A stretch of 64,000 nucleotides of DNA from Acidobacteriaceae bacterium KBS 146 (GTDB taxonomy: Bacteria; Acidobacteriota; Terriglobia; Terriglobales; Acidobacteriaceae): contig JHVA01000001.1 in assembly GCA_000688615.1 (NCBI GenBank), positions 2,294,001 through 2,358,000 of the forward strand, written 5' to 3'. Shown one piece after another: positions 35,837-44,700 of this stretch; position 1 is the stretch's first letter, and each line of letters begins with the position of its first letter. The notes beneath the pieces are model-generated. The model worked only from the letters and a program-made list of their open reading frames with translations, did no database searches and was not told the origin of the DNA. The position numbers and the translations under genes are program-made.

Positions 35837-36814
35837 TTAGTTCGCGGATCTTTCCTGTGTAGCTCCGTAGAGGGGGTTGTCCTCATCGCGCAAACCTTCA
35901 TGGCACGCTTCTTCCCAGTTCTCATAGCTGGCCTGGGACTCTGCTGTAACAGGTCCTTCAGGGACACCACCGTCACCTGCGAAGTATCCACGCTTTTCAT
36001 CGAAGCCGAACTTCCATGGCCGCGTATATGTGGTGGGATCATCCATCAGCACTTCATAATGGAAATGATCCTGGTCCGTAAACTCGAAGCGTTCCACATA
36101 ATGCACGTTCTCACTTGAGAAATCCCCCGCCCGGCTCAGACGTCCTTTGCCGTTGTTATTCGTCGTGTCCACAACAAGGGTTGTGCCTTCCCAGTGGCCA
36201 CGTGAATCACCAAACCACAGCTTCAGGTTCCTCCCGAGGTGGGGACGGTCGTCCAGATAGATAATCCGGTACTGCTCGGCCCCTTGAAACACCATCACGA
36301 TCTTCTTTGGGTACTGAAACACCTGCACATCATGCCAGGTAAACTGGCGCACCGCTCCCAGGGGAAAGCATCTCTGTTGAGGATCGATATCGCCCGGACG
36401 TGACGGCTCATAATAATGCGCGAAGAGGTCTTGCTGGTGCGCTAGAGCTACCTGCGTATATGGAATCTTTCCATCCGGAGTATCGAGAATTCGACTGGGG
36501 GCTTCATGCCCTCTCCGAGGCGGTCGGCCTGCGTTGGCAGTTCCCACTTTCGGCCGAGGTCCCGGAGGAGAGACGCATCCCACATCTCCATTCGCGGGAT
36601 TCGACAGGCAGCCCATACCGTAATGCACAGTCGTCCACACGCCCTGGATATCGGGCTGTCCATCGCTCAATAGTTTGGGCTTCCAGAGGTTGTCTGCTTT
36701 GGCTTGTGCAGGCGTTTCTTGTGCAGATATAGCGCCCACATATAAAGCGGAGATGAGGAGAAGCATCATCGTACGGTGCAGACTATTTCGTTGATTCGAA
36801 TTTATATGCAACAC
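35837..36814 (-). CDS. Exported DGxPDxxGxW-family protein, copy 2
   Basis: 325 residues with a signal peptide (MMLLLISALYVGAISA, then QETPAQ). It begins with LLSDGQPDIQGVWTTVHYG and holds FQGAEQYRIIYLDDRPHLG, WFGDSRGHWEGTTLVVDTTNNNGK and AGDFSSENVHYVERFEFTDQDHFHYEVLMDDP. These motifs are shared with the next gene and with a large acidobacterial and proteobacterial family of unknown function. GTG 36814 is the start because AAGGA lies seven bases upstream. The compact beta-rich pattern suggests a lipid- or ligand-binding barrel; that is inference. Confidence 0.8.
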   Translation of the reverse strand: MLHINSNQRNSLHRTMMLLLISALYVGAISAQETPAQAKADNLWKPKLLSDGQPDIQGVWTTVHYGMGCLSNPANGDVGCVSPPGPRPKVGTANAGRPPRRGHEAPSRILDTPDGKIPYTQVALAHQQDLFAHYYEPSRPGDIDPQQRCFPLGAVRQFTWHDVQVFQYPKKIVMVFQGAEQYRIIYLDDRPHLGRNLKLWFGDSRGHWEGTTLVVDTTNNNGKGRLSRAGDFSSENVHYVERFEFTDQDHFHYEVLMDDPTTYTRPWKFGFDEKRGYFAGDGGVPEGPVTAESQASYENWEEACHEGLRDEDNPLYGATQERSAN

Positions 36815-36831
36815 GCGATCGTCCTTTTTGG

Positions 36832-37593
36832 CTATGGATAGTAGGGGGAGAGGTCAAATGCATAGCAAACGTAGTCGAGCAATTGCGCATTCTTTTCCTT
36901 GCGCCTATAGAGGATGAGGTTGATATGCCATGGCCTGCTGAAGACCTTCGGGTCTTCGATCTCGACCTTGTAATCAATGTGGTCAGAATCAATCAGGCGA
37001 TAGCGTTCGGTTACATGCAGTGCTTCACTGTGGTAATCGCCGGCATGATCGAACCAGGTTGCATCATTGAAGTCGACCGAATCGACGACAAGTGTGTCTC
37101 CTTCCCATTTCGCACGGGAATCCCCCATGTTCCAGTTAATATGGCCGGGGGGATGAGGCGTCCCGTTCGTATAGAGAAAGCGATGAGTTTCTGCAAACTC
37201 ATACAAAATGAGAATGCGATCTCCCTTGGGCTTCTGAAATATCTGAAAAGGGAGGTTGTGCGCATAAGTGATTCGCGGCACTCCCGGAAGATTGCACTTG
37301 GCAGTTTGCGGGTCGACCTTTTCGCGATCTGCAAAGTTCTCATCGCGCCTTGCTTTGGCCTCTGGCAGGTATGGAATTTCCTGCTCTTCCACCACACTTT
37401 GCCCTCCCGGAGCGTATTTATCTGCGACGTGGTCCAGCAGATTTATGTCGGCACCGGAGGTTGACTGCCAGATTCCATTCAGGTCTGGCCTTCCATCCGA
37501 AAGCCGAGGAAGATCCGATTGTTTTCTGGCAGGCGCTGAGAATGCCGTCACGGCGAGAGTTCCGAGTAATACGAGGTATATCCGTCGCATCAT
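36832..37593 (-). CDS. Exported DGxPDxxGxW-family protein, copy 1
   Basis: 253 residues with a signal peptide (IYLVLLGTLAVTAFSAPA). Core motifs are LSDGRPDLNGIWQSTSGA, FQIFQKPKGDRILILYEFAETHRFLY, NMGDSRAKWEGDTLVVDSVDFND and EALHVTERYRLIDSDHIDYKVEIEDP. It is a shorter relative of the product of the next gene and shares their spacing of the G(D/S)SR..WEG(D/T)TLVVD strand. The family has no assigned function. It lies 29 bases after the DUF6152 gene. Confidence 0.8.
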   Translation of the reverse strand: MMRRIYLVLLGTLAVTAFSAPARKQSDLPRLSDGRPDLNGIWQSTSGADINLLDHVADKYAPGGQSVVEEQEIPYLPEAKARRDENFADREKVDPQTAKCNLPGVPRITYAHNLPFQIFQKPKGDRILILYEFAETHRFLYTNGTPHPPGHINWNMGDSRAKWEGDTLVVDSVDFNDATWFDHAGDYHSEALHVTERYRLIDSDHIDYKVEIEDPKVFSRPWHINLILYRRKEKNAQLLDYVCYAFDLSPYYP

Positions 37594-37622
37594 GTTCTTT
37601 TGGGATTCCTTTCTCAGCGACG

Positions 37623-38030
37623 CTATTGAGTATCACCAGGGGCGCCGGTTCCAACCGATCCCGTAAAAAGAGTGCGGCCATCGGGCAATTTAACGGAGGT
37701 TCCATTGATCGTCTGGCTGCCATCCTTGGCGCGGTATCCAGCTACAGTCAGCTCAATACCTAGAGGAAAATCAGTTTCCCGCAAGCCGCGCCGCAAGAGA
37801 GCGTTGGGACTACCGAACTCAACCGCCCAACGCGAAGTCTTGTTGTCTTGCCCAGGAACATCGACATAAATCCAGCCGTGAGGATTGACCCAGGAGATCT
37901 TTGCGAGCTTCCCGGTAAAGGTAATAGGCTTGCTGGCGTCGTATTCGGCGGCAAAAGAGTGATGTGCAAAGGCGGGTGCTGCGGCGGAAATCGCCAACCC
38001 CGATATTCCGAGGATAAGTAGTCGTCTCAT
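37623..38030 (-). CDS. DUF6152-family exported protein
   Basis: 135 residues with a signal peptide (LLILGISGLAISAAAPAFA) followed by HHSFAAEYD at the mature N-terminus, the hallmark of DUF6152. Then FTGKLAKISWVNPHGWIYVDV and ELTVAGYRAKDGS give a small beta-barrel. The two N-terminal His residues at a new amino end could bind a metal such as copper, which is speculative. It is the first gene after the receptor at 38062, 31 bases downstream, and is usually found with DGxPDxxGxW proteins. Confidence 0.85.
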   Translation of the reverse strand: MRRLLILGISGLAISAAAPAFAHHSFAAEYDASKPITFTGKLAKISWVNPHGWIYVDVPGQDNKTSRWAVEFGSPNALLRRGLRETDFPLGIELTVAGYRAKDGSQTINGTSVKLPDGRTLFTGSVGTGAPGDTQ

Positions 38031-38061
38031 AGGTATGGTTTCCCTTCTTGAATTCGTAGGA

Positions 38062-41000
38062 TCAGAAAATCAATTTGAGTCCAGCCTGCAGATCGCGGGG
38101 ATCGCCAGCTGACGTAATTTGTCCGAACAGGCCGTTGCCGACCACTGCGTTCGGAGCCCCAAAATGAGGAGTATTTGTCAGATTGAAAGATTCCAGCCGG
38201 AGCTGCGCTGTCAGCCTCTCGTGGACTTGAAATGACTTGTGCGCAGCAAGATCAAGATTCGCAAGTCCGGGAGCGCGCAGAATATTTCGTCCTGCATTGC
38301 CAAGGGTATAAGGGGCGTTTGCTACGAAGGCTGAGGTATTGAACCAACGCTGAACAGTGCGGTTATCGAGGTGCCAATCGCCAACGACATTTGGGCGATC
38401 ATTGTTCCCAACCAGGCTTCCCTGCCCGGAGTTTGACGGATTTCCTGAAACCGACAGATTGACCGGAATACCTGAATTAATGGTTACGATCGGATCGAGG
38501 CTCCAGCTTCCTAACACAGCATTTGTATACCTGTTCCAATCTCCTCCAAACTTCCTGCTTCGCCCAAAGGGAAGCTCGAAGACGCCGCTTGCGACAAGAT
38601 GATGAGTCATGTCCTGGCTTGATACGGCACGATCTGCGTCGAGATCTTTGGAATCTTGAACACCACCCGATTGGTTTTCGCCGAGAGCCATCGTTTTGGA
38701 GTAGCCATATGCCGCGAGCAGACTGATACCGTTGCGGTAACGGCGCTCTACCTTCACCTGGAATGCGTTGTAAGTGCTGTAACCGAGCTTGGCAATGCGC
38801 GCGATATCCGCTAGCGAGACCGTATAGGGCGTCCTCGGTACGGCAACGGTCTTGTAAGGACGGTTGTTATTGGCATTACCCGGACCTGGTATAGCCTGAT
38901 TGGCGTCGTATTGCATCCATGCTCGCGTCAAGCTGTTGCCGGCATACCCAAGCTCAACCAGGACGCCGCCAGGCAGTTCCCGCTGAATATTGAAGTTCCA
39001 TTGCTGGGAGCGCGGCCACAGGCCGTGACGATCATGAGAGACGGCAAGGACGTTCTTAGCATTGGCCAGAGAAAGTGTTCCTGCCGGAAACCCAGAGTGA
39101 AGGTAAACCGATGGATTCGTAGGATCAGGCGAGATGCTGATCTGCATATGAAAGGGAGCGTTGATCTGCATCGACTGCATTCCGCCAGGCGTCGTTACAT
39201 TGGAATAGAAGAGTCCATATGCTCCACGAACAACCGTTTTGCTATCCAGTGAGTAAGCAAATCCAGCTCGCGGAGCCCATTGATTCCAATCTGTACTTTG
39301 AATTGCCCTGCTGTCGCGCCCATCACCATCTGCACCAGCAAGCACAAGCGCAGGCTTTGCTGGATCGGTATCGAGGTCAAGGTTGGCCATGCTATTGGTT
39401 TTATCCAGGAGAGGACGATTTAGCTCGTAGCGGATGCCGATATTCACAGTGAGCTTCGGGCTCACGGTCCAATCGTCCAGTACATAGAAATGCGTGAGCG
39501 GCTGGCGGCCTATGATGGTTTCTTCGTCCGACAAGGTTCCTGTCGCCGCTGTACCGAGAAGAAAGTCCGCGAAAGGACTGCCGTTGGCAAGCGTCGTCGG
39601 GTTCCTTGTGTAGACCCCGGTAAACGACATAATGCCTTGCGACTGCTGGGCGCTGAAGAAGTTCGTCTGCAGCCAGTATTGTTGCGTGCCAAACTTCAGG
39701 TTGTGCTTGCCGCGTGTCCAGGTGATATCGCCAGAGATCTGCCGAGTTTGGGTGCCCGCGATGTTGCCTTTGCCACCGCCGCCAAGCGAGGTATAGCCCG
39801 TAATTGGAAGGCTAACCAGGCCTCCAGGATAAGTAGTATCTGCACCGTTGAAGCCGATCAGCGCGTTGATGTTTTCCGTACCCTGGCTCGATGCTTTGGA
39901 GAGAAGATAGTTCCACCCGACACGGATCGAGCTGATCAGATGCGCTGACCATACACTGTCATATCCCAGAGCGAAGGCATTGCCCGTGATGCGGGTGGGC
40001 TGCGCCGATGTATAGTACACGCCACTGATCGGCGGCAGTGTTGAAACAGCACCGTAGTCCTGGATCTGTGTGCTATAGCGAAAGAAGACCCGCTGCGCTT
40101 CTGAAGCTACCCCATCGAGCCGCACATCGTAGCGATAAGGATTCTGGTTATTCGGCGCATTGTAAACATAGTTATTGGTTGCGGAGCTCGTCTGTGGAAG
40201 CGGGTAGAACGCAAGGACCTTTTGTGCAATCGGATCGATACGACTCGCCGGAATGGTGTTATTGGCAAACGGCTGCCGCGTTTTGGTGATGGAGTCGTAG
40301 ATTGTAGGGTCATAGATTGTGTTTGTGAATATTCCCTGGCGCTGCGCTACGGTCGGAACCGTGTCCGTTTGGGTTGTCGTTTGCCGGACGCGAATGATCT
40401 CAAAATCGCCAAAGCCAAAAAAACGGTTGCGCAGAATCGGACCTCCAATGCTTGCGCCGAAATCGTTTCGCTTGTATGGCGGCTTTACCTTCGCAAAATA
40501 GTTTTGGGCGTCAATCGCTTCGTTGCGAATGAACTCGTAGGCGCTGCCGTGAAACTGGTTGGTACCTGATTTTGTAGAGACGCTAATAACTCCGGAAGAC
40601 GACCTTCCATATTCGGCAGAGTAGCCATTCGTCACCACCTTGAACTGGTCAATTGCGTCTACAGAAGGCTTAATCGACTCCTTCTGATTGCCATAGGAAT
40701 ACCGGATAAATTGATTGTTATTGTCGATTCCATCCAGCAGGAATCCGACAGCATAGCCAACCTGTCCGCCGATGCTGATGCCGATCGGCCCCTGAGATCC
40801 GGTCGCCGTCGAGGGAACAGTGCCGGCGGAGAGCGCGGCAAGCTGCATGTAATCCCTGCCATTCAGAGGCAACTCCACAATCTGCTTGTTCCCAATGACA
40901 GTCCCTACTGTGGAATCGGCATTATTCAGCGCAACGTTCGAGGCCTCAACACTGACCACCTGAGCAATCTCTCCCAGCGAAAGCTCCGCGTTCAGCTGAC

Positions 41001-41307
41001 GTACGTCGCTGATGCCTAGAACCAGACCATGTTGAACGAACTGTTTAAATCCAGGCGCTTCAATCGTCACCTCATATTCACCGATACGAAGAGGTGGGGT
41101 CCGATACTCTCCGGTATCGCTGCTATGAACTTCGCTAGTGGAGCCAGTCGCCAGCTGCTTTAAAACGACGATCGCATTGGAGATAGGAATATGGCTCGGG
41201 TCGGTGATTCTCCCCAATACGACGGCATCGTTTGTCTGTTGGGCGAAGATACTCGATGTTGCGGGCGCAAGTAGCAACAGAGACAGAATGAAAGAAAGCT
41301 TTCGCAC
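38062..41307 (-). CDS. TonB-dependent receptor heading the eight-gene envelope operon
   Basis: About 1,081 residues from GTG 41307: signal peptide (KLSFILSLLLLAPATSSIFA, then QQ), carboxypeptidase-regulatory-like domain (GRITDPSHIPISNAIVVLKQ), plug (NKQIVELPLNGRDYMQLAAL, FLLDGIDNNNQ) and barrel ending LKLIF. GTG 41307 has TGGAG six bases upstream. The open frame runs on to an ATG at 41397, but that lies directly at the base of a terminator hairpin and would place 30 unlikely residues before the signal peptide. It is followed without promoter by DUF6152 and seven more genes. Its leader holds a Cys uORF and an intrinsic terminator. Confidence 0.93.
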   Translation of the reverse strand: MRKLSFILSLLLLAPATSSIFAQQTNDAVVLGRITDPSHIPISNAIVVLKQLATGSTSEVHSSDTGEYRTPPLRIGEYEVTIEAPGFKQFVQHGLVLGISDVRQLNAELSLGEIAQVVSVEASNVALNNADSTVGTVIGNKQIVELPLNGRDYMQLAALSAGTVPSTATGSQGPIGISIGGQVGYAVGFLLDGIDNNNQFIRYSYGNQKESIKPSVDAIDQFKVVTNGYSAEYGRSSSGVISVSTKSGTNQFHGSAYEFIRNEAIDAQNYFAKVKPPYKRNDFGASIGGPILRNRFFGFGDFEIIRVRQTTTQTDTVPTVAQRQGIFTNTIYDPTIYDSITKTRQPFANNTIPASRIDPIAQKVLAFYPLPQTSSATNNYVYNAPNNQNPYRYDVRLDGVASEAQRVFFRYSTQIQDYGAVSTLPPISGVYYTSAQPTRITGNAFALGYDSVWSAHLISSIRVGWNYLLSKASSQGTENINALIGFNGADTTYPGGLVSLPITGYTSLGGGGKGNIAGTQTRQISGDITWTRGKHNLKFGTQQYWLQTNFFSAQQSQGIMSFTGVYTRNPTTLANGSPFADFLLGTAATGTLSDEETIIGRQPLTHFYVLDDWTVSPKLTVNIGIRYELNRPLLDKTNSMANLDLDTDPAKPALVLAGADGDGRDSRAIQSTDWNQWAPRAGFAYSLDSKTVVRGAYGLFYSNVTTPGGMQSMQINAPFHMQISISPDPTNPSVYLHSGFPAGTLSLANAKNVLAVSHDRHGLWPRSQQWNFNIQRELPGGVLVELGYAGNSLTRAWMQYDANQAIPGPGNANNNRPYKTVAVPRTPYTVSLADIARIAKLGYSTYNAFQVKVERRYRNGISLLAAYGYSKTMALGENQSGGVQDSKDLDADRAVSSQDMTHHLVASGVFELPFGRSRKFGGDWNRYTNAVLGSWSLDPIVTINSGIPVNLSVSGNPSNSGQGSLVGNNDRPNVVGDWHLDNRTVQRWFNTSAFVANAPYTLGNAGRNILRAPGLANLDLAAHKSFQVHERLTAQLRLESFNLTNTPHFGAPNAVVGNGLFGQITSAGDPRDLQAGLKLIF

Positions 41308-41398
41308 AAGTACTCCACAAGAACCAACGGCATGGGCTTCGCGTGTGGCGCAAATGTGCGCGACTGGCACGCTTCGCCATAGCCTGGAGAGAAGCATG

Positions 41399-41423
41399 AA
41401 AAACCCGCTATTGATGAGCGGGT
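41399..41423 (-). terminator. Intrinsic terminator in the receptor leader (attenuator)
   Basis: On the minus strand ACCCGCT (41423-41417), loop CATCAAT, AGCGGGT (41409-41403), then T residues to 41399. No gene lies upstream on this strand, only the uORF at 41456-41536, and the receptor begins 92 bases later. GCGGTGAT inside the uORF (41474-41481) can pair with TCACCCGC (41418-41425, one bulge), which would prevent the terminator. Confidence 0.75.
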
Positions 41424-41455
41424 GATTTGTTAGGTGGGAGTGTCAGTACTCTGAA

Positions 41456-41536
41456 TTAGACACAACAACCAAGATCACCGCGCAAGCCAGCCCGTAGTGA
41501 GAGGCAACAAGTGATCGATTGGGAGTTGTGGGACAT
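41456..41536 (-). CDS. Cys-rich leader peptide before the operon-heading receptor
   Basis: A 26-codon uORF beginning MSHNSQSITCC and ending GDLGCCV. Cys codons are at positions 10, 11, 24 and 25; the second pair is one codon before the stop. ATG 41536 lies eight bases after -10 box CATAAT, so the transcript is probably leaderless. It is followed after 32 bases by a terminator hairpin. If the ribosome pauses at the first Cys pair, the downstream GCGGTGAT stays free to form an antiterminator; if it reaches the stop, it covers that segment. Confidence 0.68.
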   Translation of the reverse strand: MSHNSQSITCCLSLRAGLRGDLGCCV

Positions 41537-41544
41537 TGATCTGG

Positions 41545-41574
41545 ATTATGCGCAGAACTTCAATTTCAAGTCAA
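41545..41574 (-). promoter_or_regulatory. Promoter of the receptor operon
   Basis: On the minus strand TTGACT (41569-41574), 18 bases, CATAAT (41545-41550). The start point would fall at or within a few bases of the uORF ATG at 41536. Confidence 0.68.
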
Positions 41575-41614
41575 GATCATTTTTATTTTTTCAGTTCCAC
41601 TGCATTTCACGTGT

Positions 41615-41620
41615 TATGTT
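41615..41620 (+). promoter_or_regulatory. -10 box of the third TonB receptor unit
   Basis: TATGTT lies six bases before the uORF ATG at 41627. No convincing -35 box was found. It is back to back with the promoter of the divergent receptor operon. Confidence 0.4.
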
Positions 41621-41626
41621 CTACCC

Positions 41627-41722
41627 ATGCTCCAAAGCCATTCATGGATGAACGAAGGACAAGTCCTGCTTTATGCAGCCTTGAATACTTTCGGTTCTGA
41701 TCGGCTTTGTTGTCTCTTCTAG
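41627..41722 (+). CDS. Cys-rich leader peptide before the third TonB receptor
   Basis: A 31-codon uORF, starting MLQSHSWMNEGQ and ending SDRLCCLF, with TGT TGT at 41708-41713, two codons before the last sense codon. A later in-frame ATG at 41648 is an alternative start. The stop is 64 bases before GTG 41787. TCTCTTC (41713-41719), next to the Cys codons, is complementary to the receptor ribosome-binding sequence GGAGAGA (41778-41784). A ribosome paused at Cys would cover TCTCTTC and free the binding site. Confidence 0.65.
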   Translation: MLQSHSWMNEGQVLLYAALNTFGSDRLCCLF

Positions 41723-41786
41723 CTCAACCAATCTTCATCAACATCTTCACTATGAGCGCGGGGGTAAGTTTTCCCATGGAGAGATC

Positions 41787-44700
41787 GTGCGTTTACAAGT
41801 TACATCTGCAAGAGGGTTTGCGCGCCTGCTGATTGGCGCATCCCGCGTATTCTCGGTTCTTCTTTCCGCATCCATCCCGACCCTTTGTGCAACAAGTGGA
41901 TCGGTTGCGGGAGTGATCCGTGATCCAAATCGCGCGACAATCCCCAATGCCCACCTGTCCATGATTGAGCGTCAACTCCACAGCATCTTTACTACTGAAT
42001 CCAGCAACCAGGGTGTGTATTCCTTCCCAAATCTTCCTGCGGGAACATATGACCTCGTCGTCGAAGCAACGGGCTTCGCTTCCGAACGAAGGCAATCAAT
42101 CAAGATCGACACCGACAGCAGCCTGCATTACGACATTCAACTCGCACTTGAAGGCGTGAAACAGGCAATTGAGGTGAAGGCGGAACCAGATCTGCAGGTG
42201 GAGAGAACAGCAACGCATCTGGGTGAAGTCATCTCCGGCCGAAACGCCACGGCGCTGCCCCTCAATGGAAGAAGTTATACCGATCTTTTAGCAATTCAGC
42301 CTGGAGTAACGCCAGCCACCAGCCTGCTGCCCAGTTCAGTCATCATGGCCGGTGTCACTGGAGCGATCAATCCGTCCGGCGATCAGAATCCCGGCAATCT
42401 CTCCATCGATGGTCAACGGGAATCATCAAACGGATTCTTTGTGAATGGAATCGACGTGCAGGAACACATGAACGGCGGAACTTCTGTTCTTCCAAACCTC
42501 GATTCTCTTTCGGAGTTCCGCGTTCTTACCAACAACTACGACACAGAATACGGAAACTATAACGGCGGAATGATCACTGCGGTTACGCATTCCGGAGCTG
42601 ATCATCTTCACGGCAACCTCTTCGAGTTCTTCCGGAATACTGCGCTGGATGCCAGAGGATACTTCGATCCCGTGCGCTCCGTGTTTCGACAACATCAGTT
42701 TGGAGCAACTCTGGGAGGGAAAGTTCCTAAAAGCTCATGGTACTTCTACGCCGACTACCAGGGGACACGAACAACCCAGGGCATTGGCACAGGCCGTATT
42801 ACCGTACTCTCCGACGAGGAGCGTAAAGGGAATTTTTTACGAAGCACAGCTCCTCTCTCGGGATGCGTCAGCGGACCTTATCTTGCAGAGGTCTTATCTC
42901 GACGTATTGGACGAGCCGTACAGGAAGGTGACCCATACACCGAGAAATCTCAGTGCAGAAAGGGAGGCACACCGGTCTTCCCTGGCGGGCTTATTCCCAA
43001 ATCTGCCTGGTCTGAACCTGCGCTTCATTTACTCTCATACATTCCCGCACCAAATGTCGCAGCGAATCAGTACTCCAGCTCATCGTTCAGCCAGACCGTG
43101 AGAGATGACAAGGGCGCCTGGCGCATCGATCACAACACACGCCTGGGTCAACTCACAGGCTATTACTTCGTCGATGACTATCAGCTCAATAACCCCTATC
43201 CCGGCCGACAGGGCGGAGCGAGTACGCCTGGCTTCGATGCTCTGACGACAGGACGAGCTCAAATGTTTTCTATCGGACTCATCTCACCGATGGATGCTCG
43301 CACCGTAAACGAATTTCATCTGGGCTTTCTGCGTAATGCGAACGATATCGGCCAGCCACACGGCGGCCTGGGCATCTCACTCGCCTCACAGGGATTTGTT
43401 ACAGGTGCAGGAACTCCAGGAATCGTCGTGCAGGCGCCGGAGTTTGAGGGAATCGAAAACATCGCCTTCCCCAGCTTTACGATGGGCGTGCCCACCACAA
43501 ACGTCGATCAGGTCAACAACTCAATCTTCGTCTCGGAATCCATCGCTCGCGCGATCGGCAGGCACATCCTGAAAGGCGGAGTCCAATTTCACGCCGATCA
43601 GGTGAACGAGCATCCCAATGCAACCTTCAATGGCACTTTCAACATTAATGGGACGGAGACGGGCTCCCCGTTCGCAGATTTCCTGATCGGAACACCGAGT
43701 AACTTCACGCAGTCATCGGGCCAGCCATTTTATCTTCGAAATCGTTATACAGGAGTCTTCCTCCAGGACAACTGGCGAATAGGTGATCACCTGAGTCTCA
43801 ATGCGGGCGTCCGTTGGGACCTGATCACACCCTGGTGGGAGCGGTACAACCAGTTGCAAACCGTCATCCCGGGTCAGCAGTCACTCGTCTTTCCCGGCGC
43901 TCCAAAGGGCTTTGTCTTCCCCGGAGATCCAGGGGTTTCGCGTTCTTTGGCCCCGCGGCGTTATGGAAATCTAGCTCCGCGCATAGGGATCGCCTATTCG
44001 TCTACGTCGAAATCGCGGTTGATGCGAATGCTGTTCGGATCAGATGGGGTGAGCAGCATTCGTGCTAGTTTCGGTATCTTCCATACGGCATTTCCTGGCT
44101 TGTCTACCGGCATCATGTATGCGGTGCCTCCATTCGGCTATAACTATCTAAGTCCCGCACCGCCTTTATTGGAAACTCCATTTATCAATGCTAAAGATGG
44201 CGTTGACAATGGACAGCGCTTCCCCTTTCCCTTTCCTACACATGGTGCATCTGCAGACCACCCCGACAATTCGGTTGACTGGAGTAACTTCACGCCGATC
44301 TCAGCCGACCCTTATTTCGACTCGCGCAATCTCGTTCCATACAGCGAGAACTACATGCTCTCACTACAGCGCCAGATCAAACTGAATACGCTCCTCACCA
44401 TCAGCTACGTCGGTAATCAGGGACATCGAATCCTGATGCTCCTCCCCACCAACCCTGGCGATCCGCAGCTGTGCCTCAGTCTCCCCGGATGCGGACCATT
44501 CGGAGAAGATTCCTCATATGTTTCATTCACGGGACTTACTGTTGCAGGAACACGAAGCGGTCTCGGATCAGACTTCGGTGCCATGACTGCTCAGCGAACG
44601 ATTGGCAATTCGGCCTTCAATGCTTTGGAAGCAAGTCTGCGCTATACGAAAAATGATCGCCAGATCAGCATTGGATACACCTACAGTAAATCCATGGATC

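Noticed and set aside
41308..41397. 30-residue N-terminal extension of the receptor starting at ATG 41397
   Set aside because: The ATG is next to the terminator hairpin, the extension is not signal-like, and GTG 41307 has a good ribosome binding site and a proper signal peptide.
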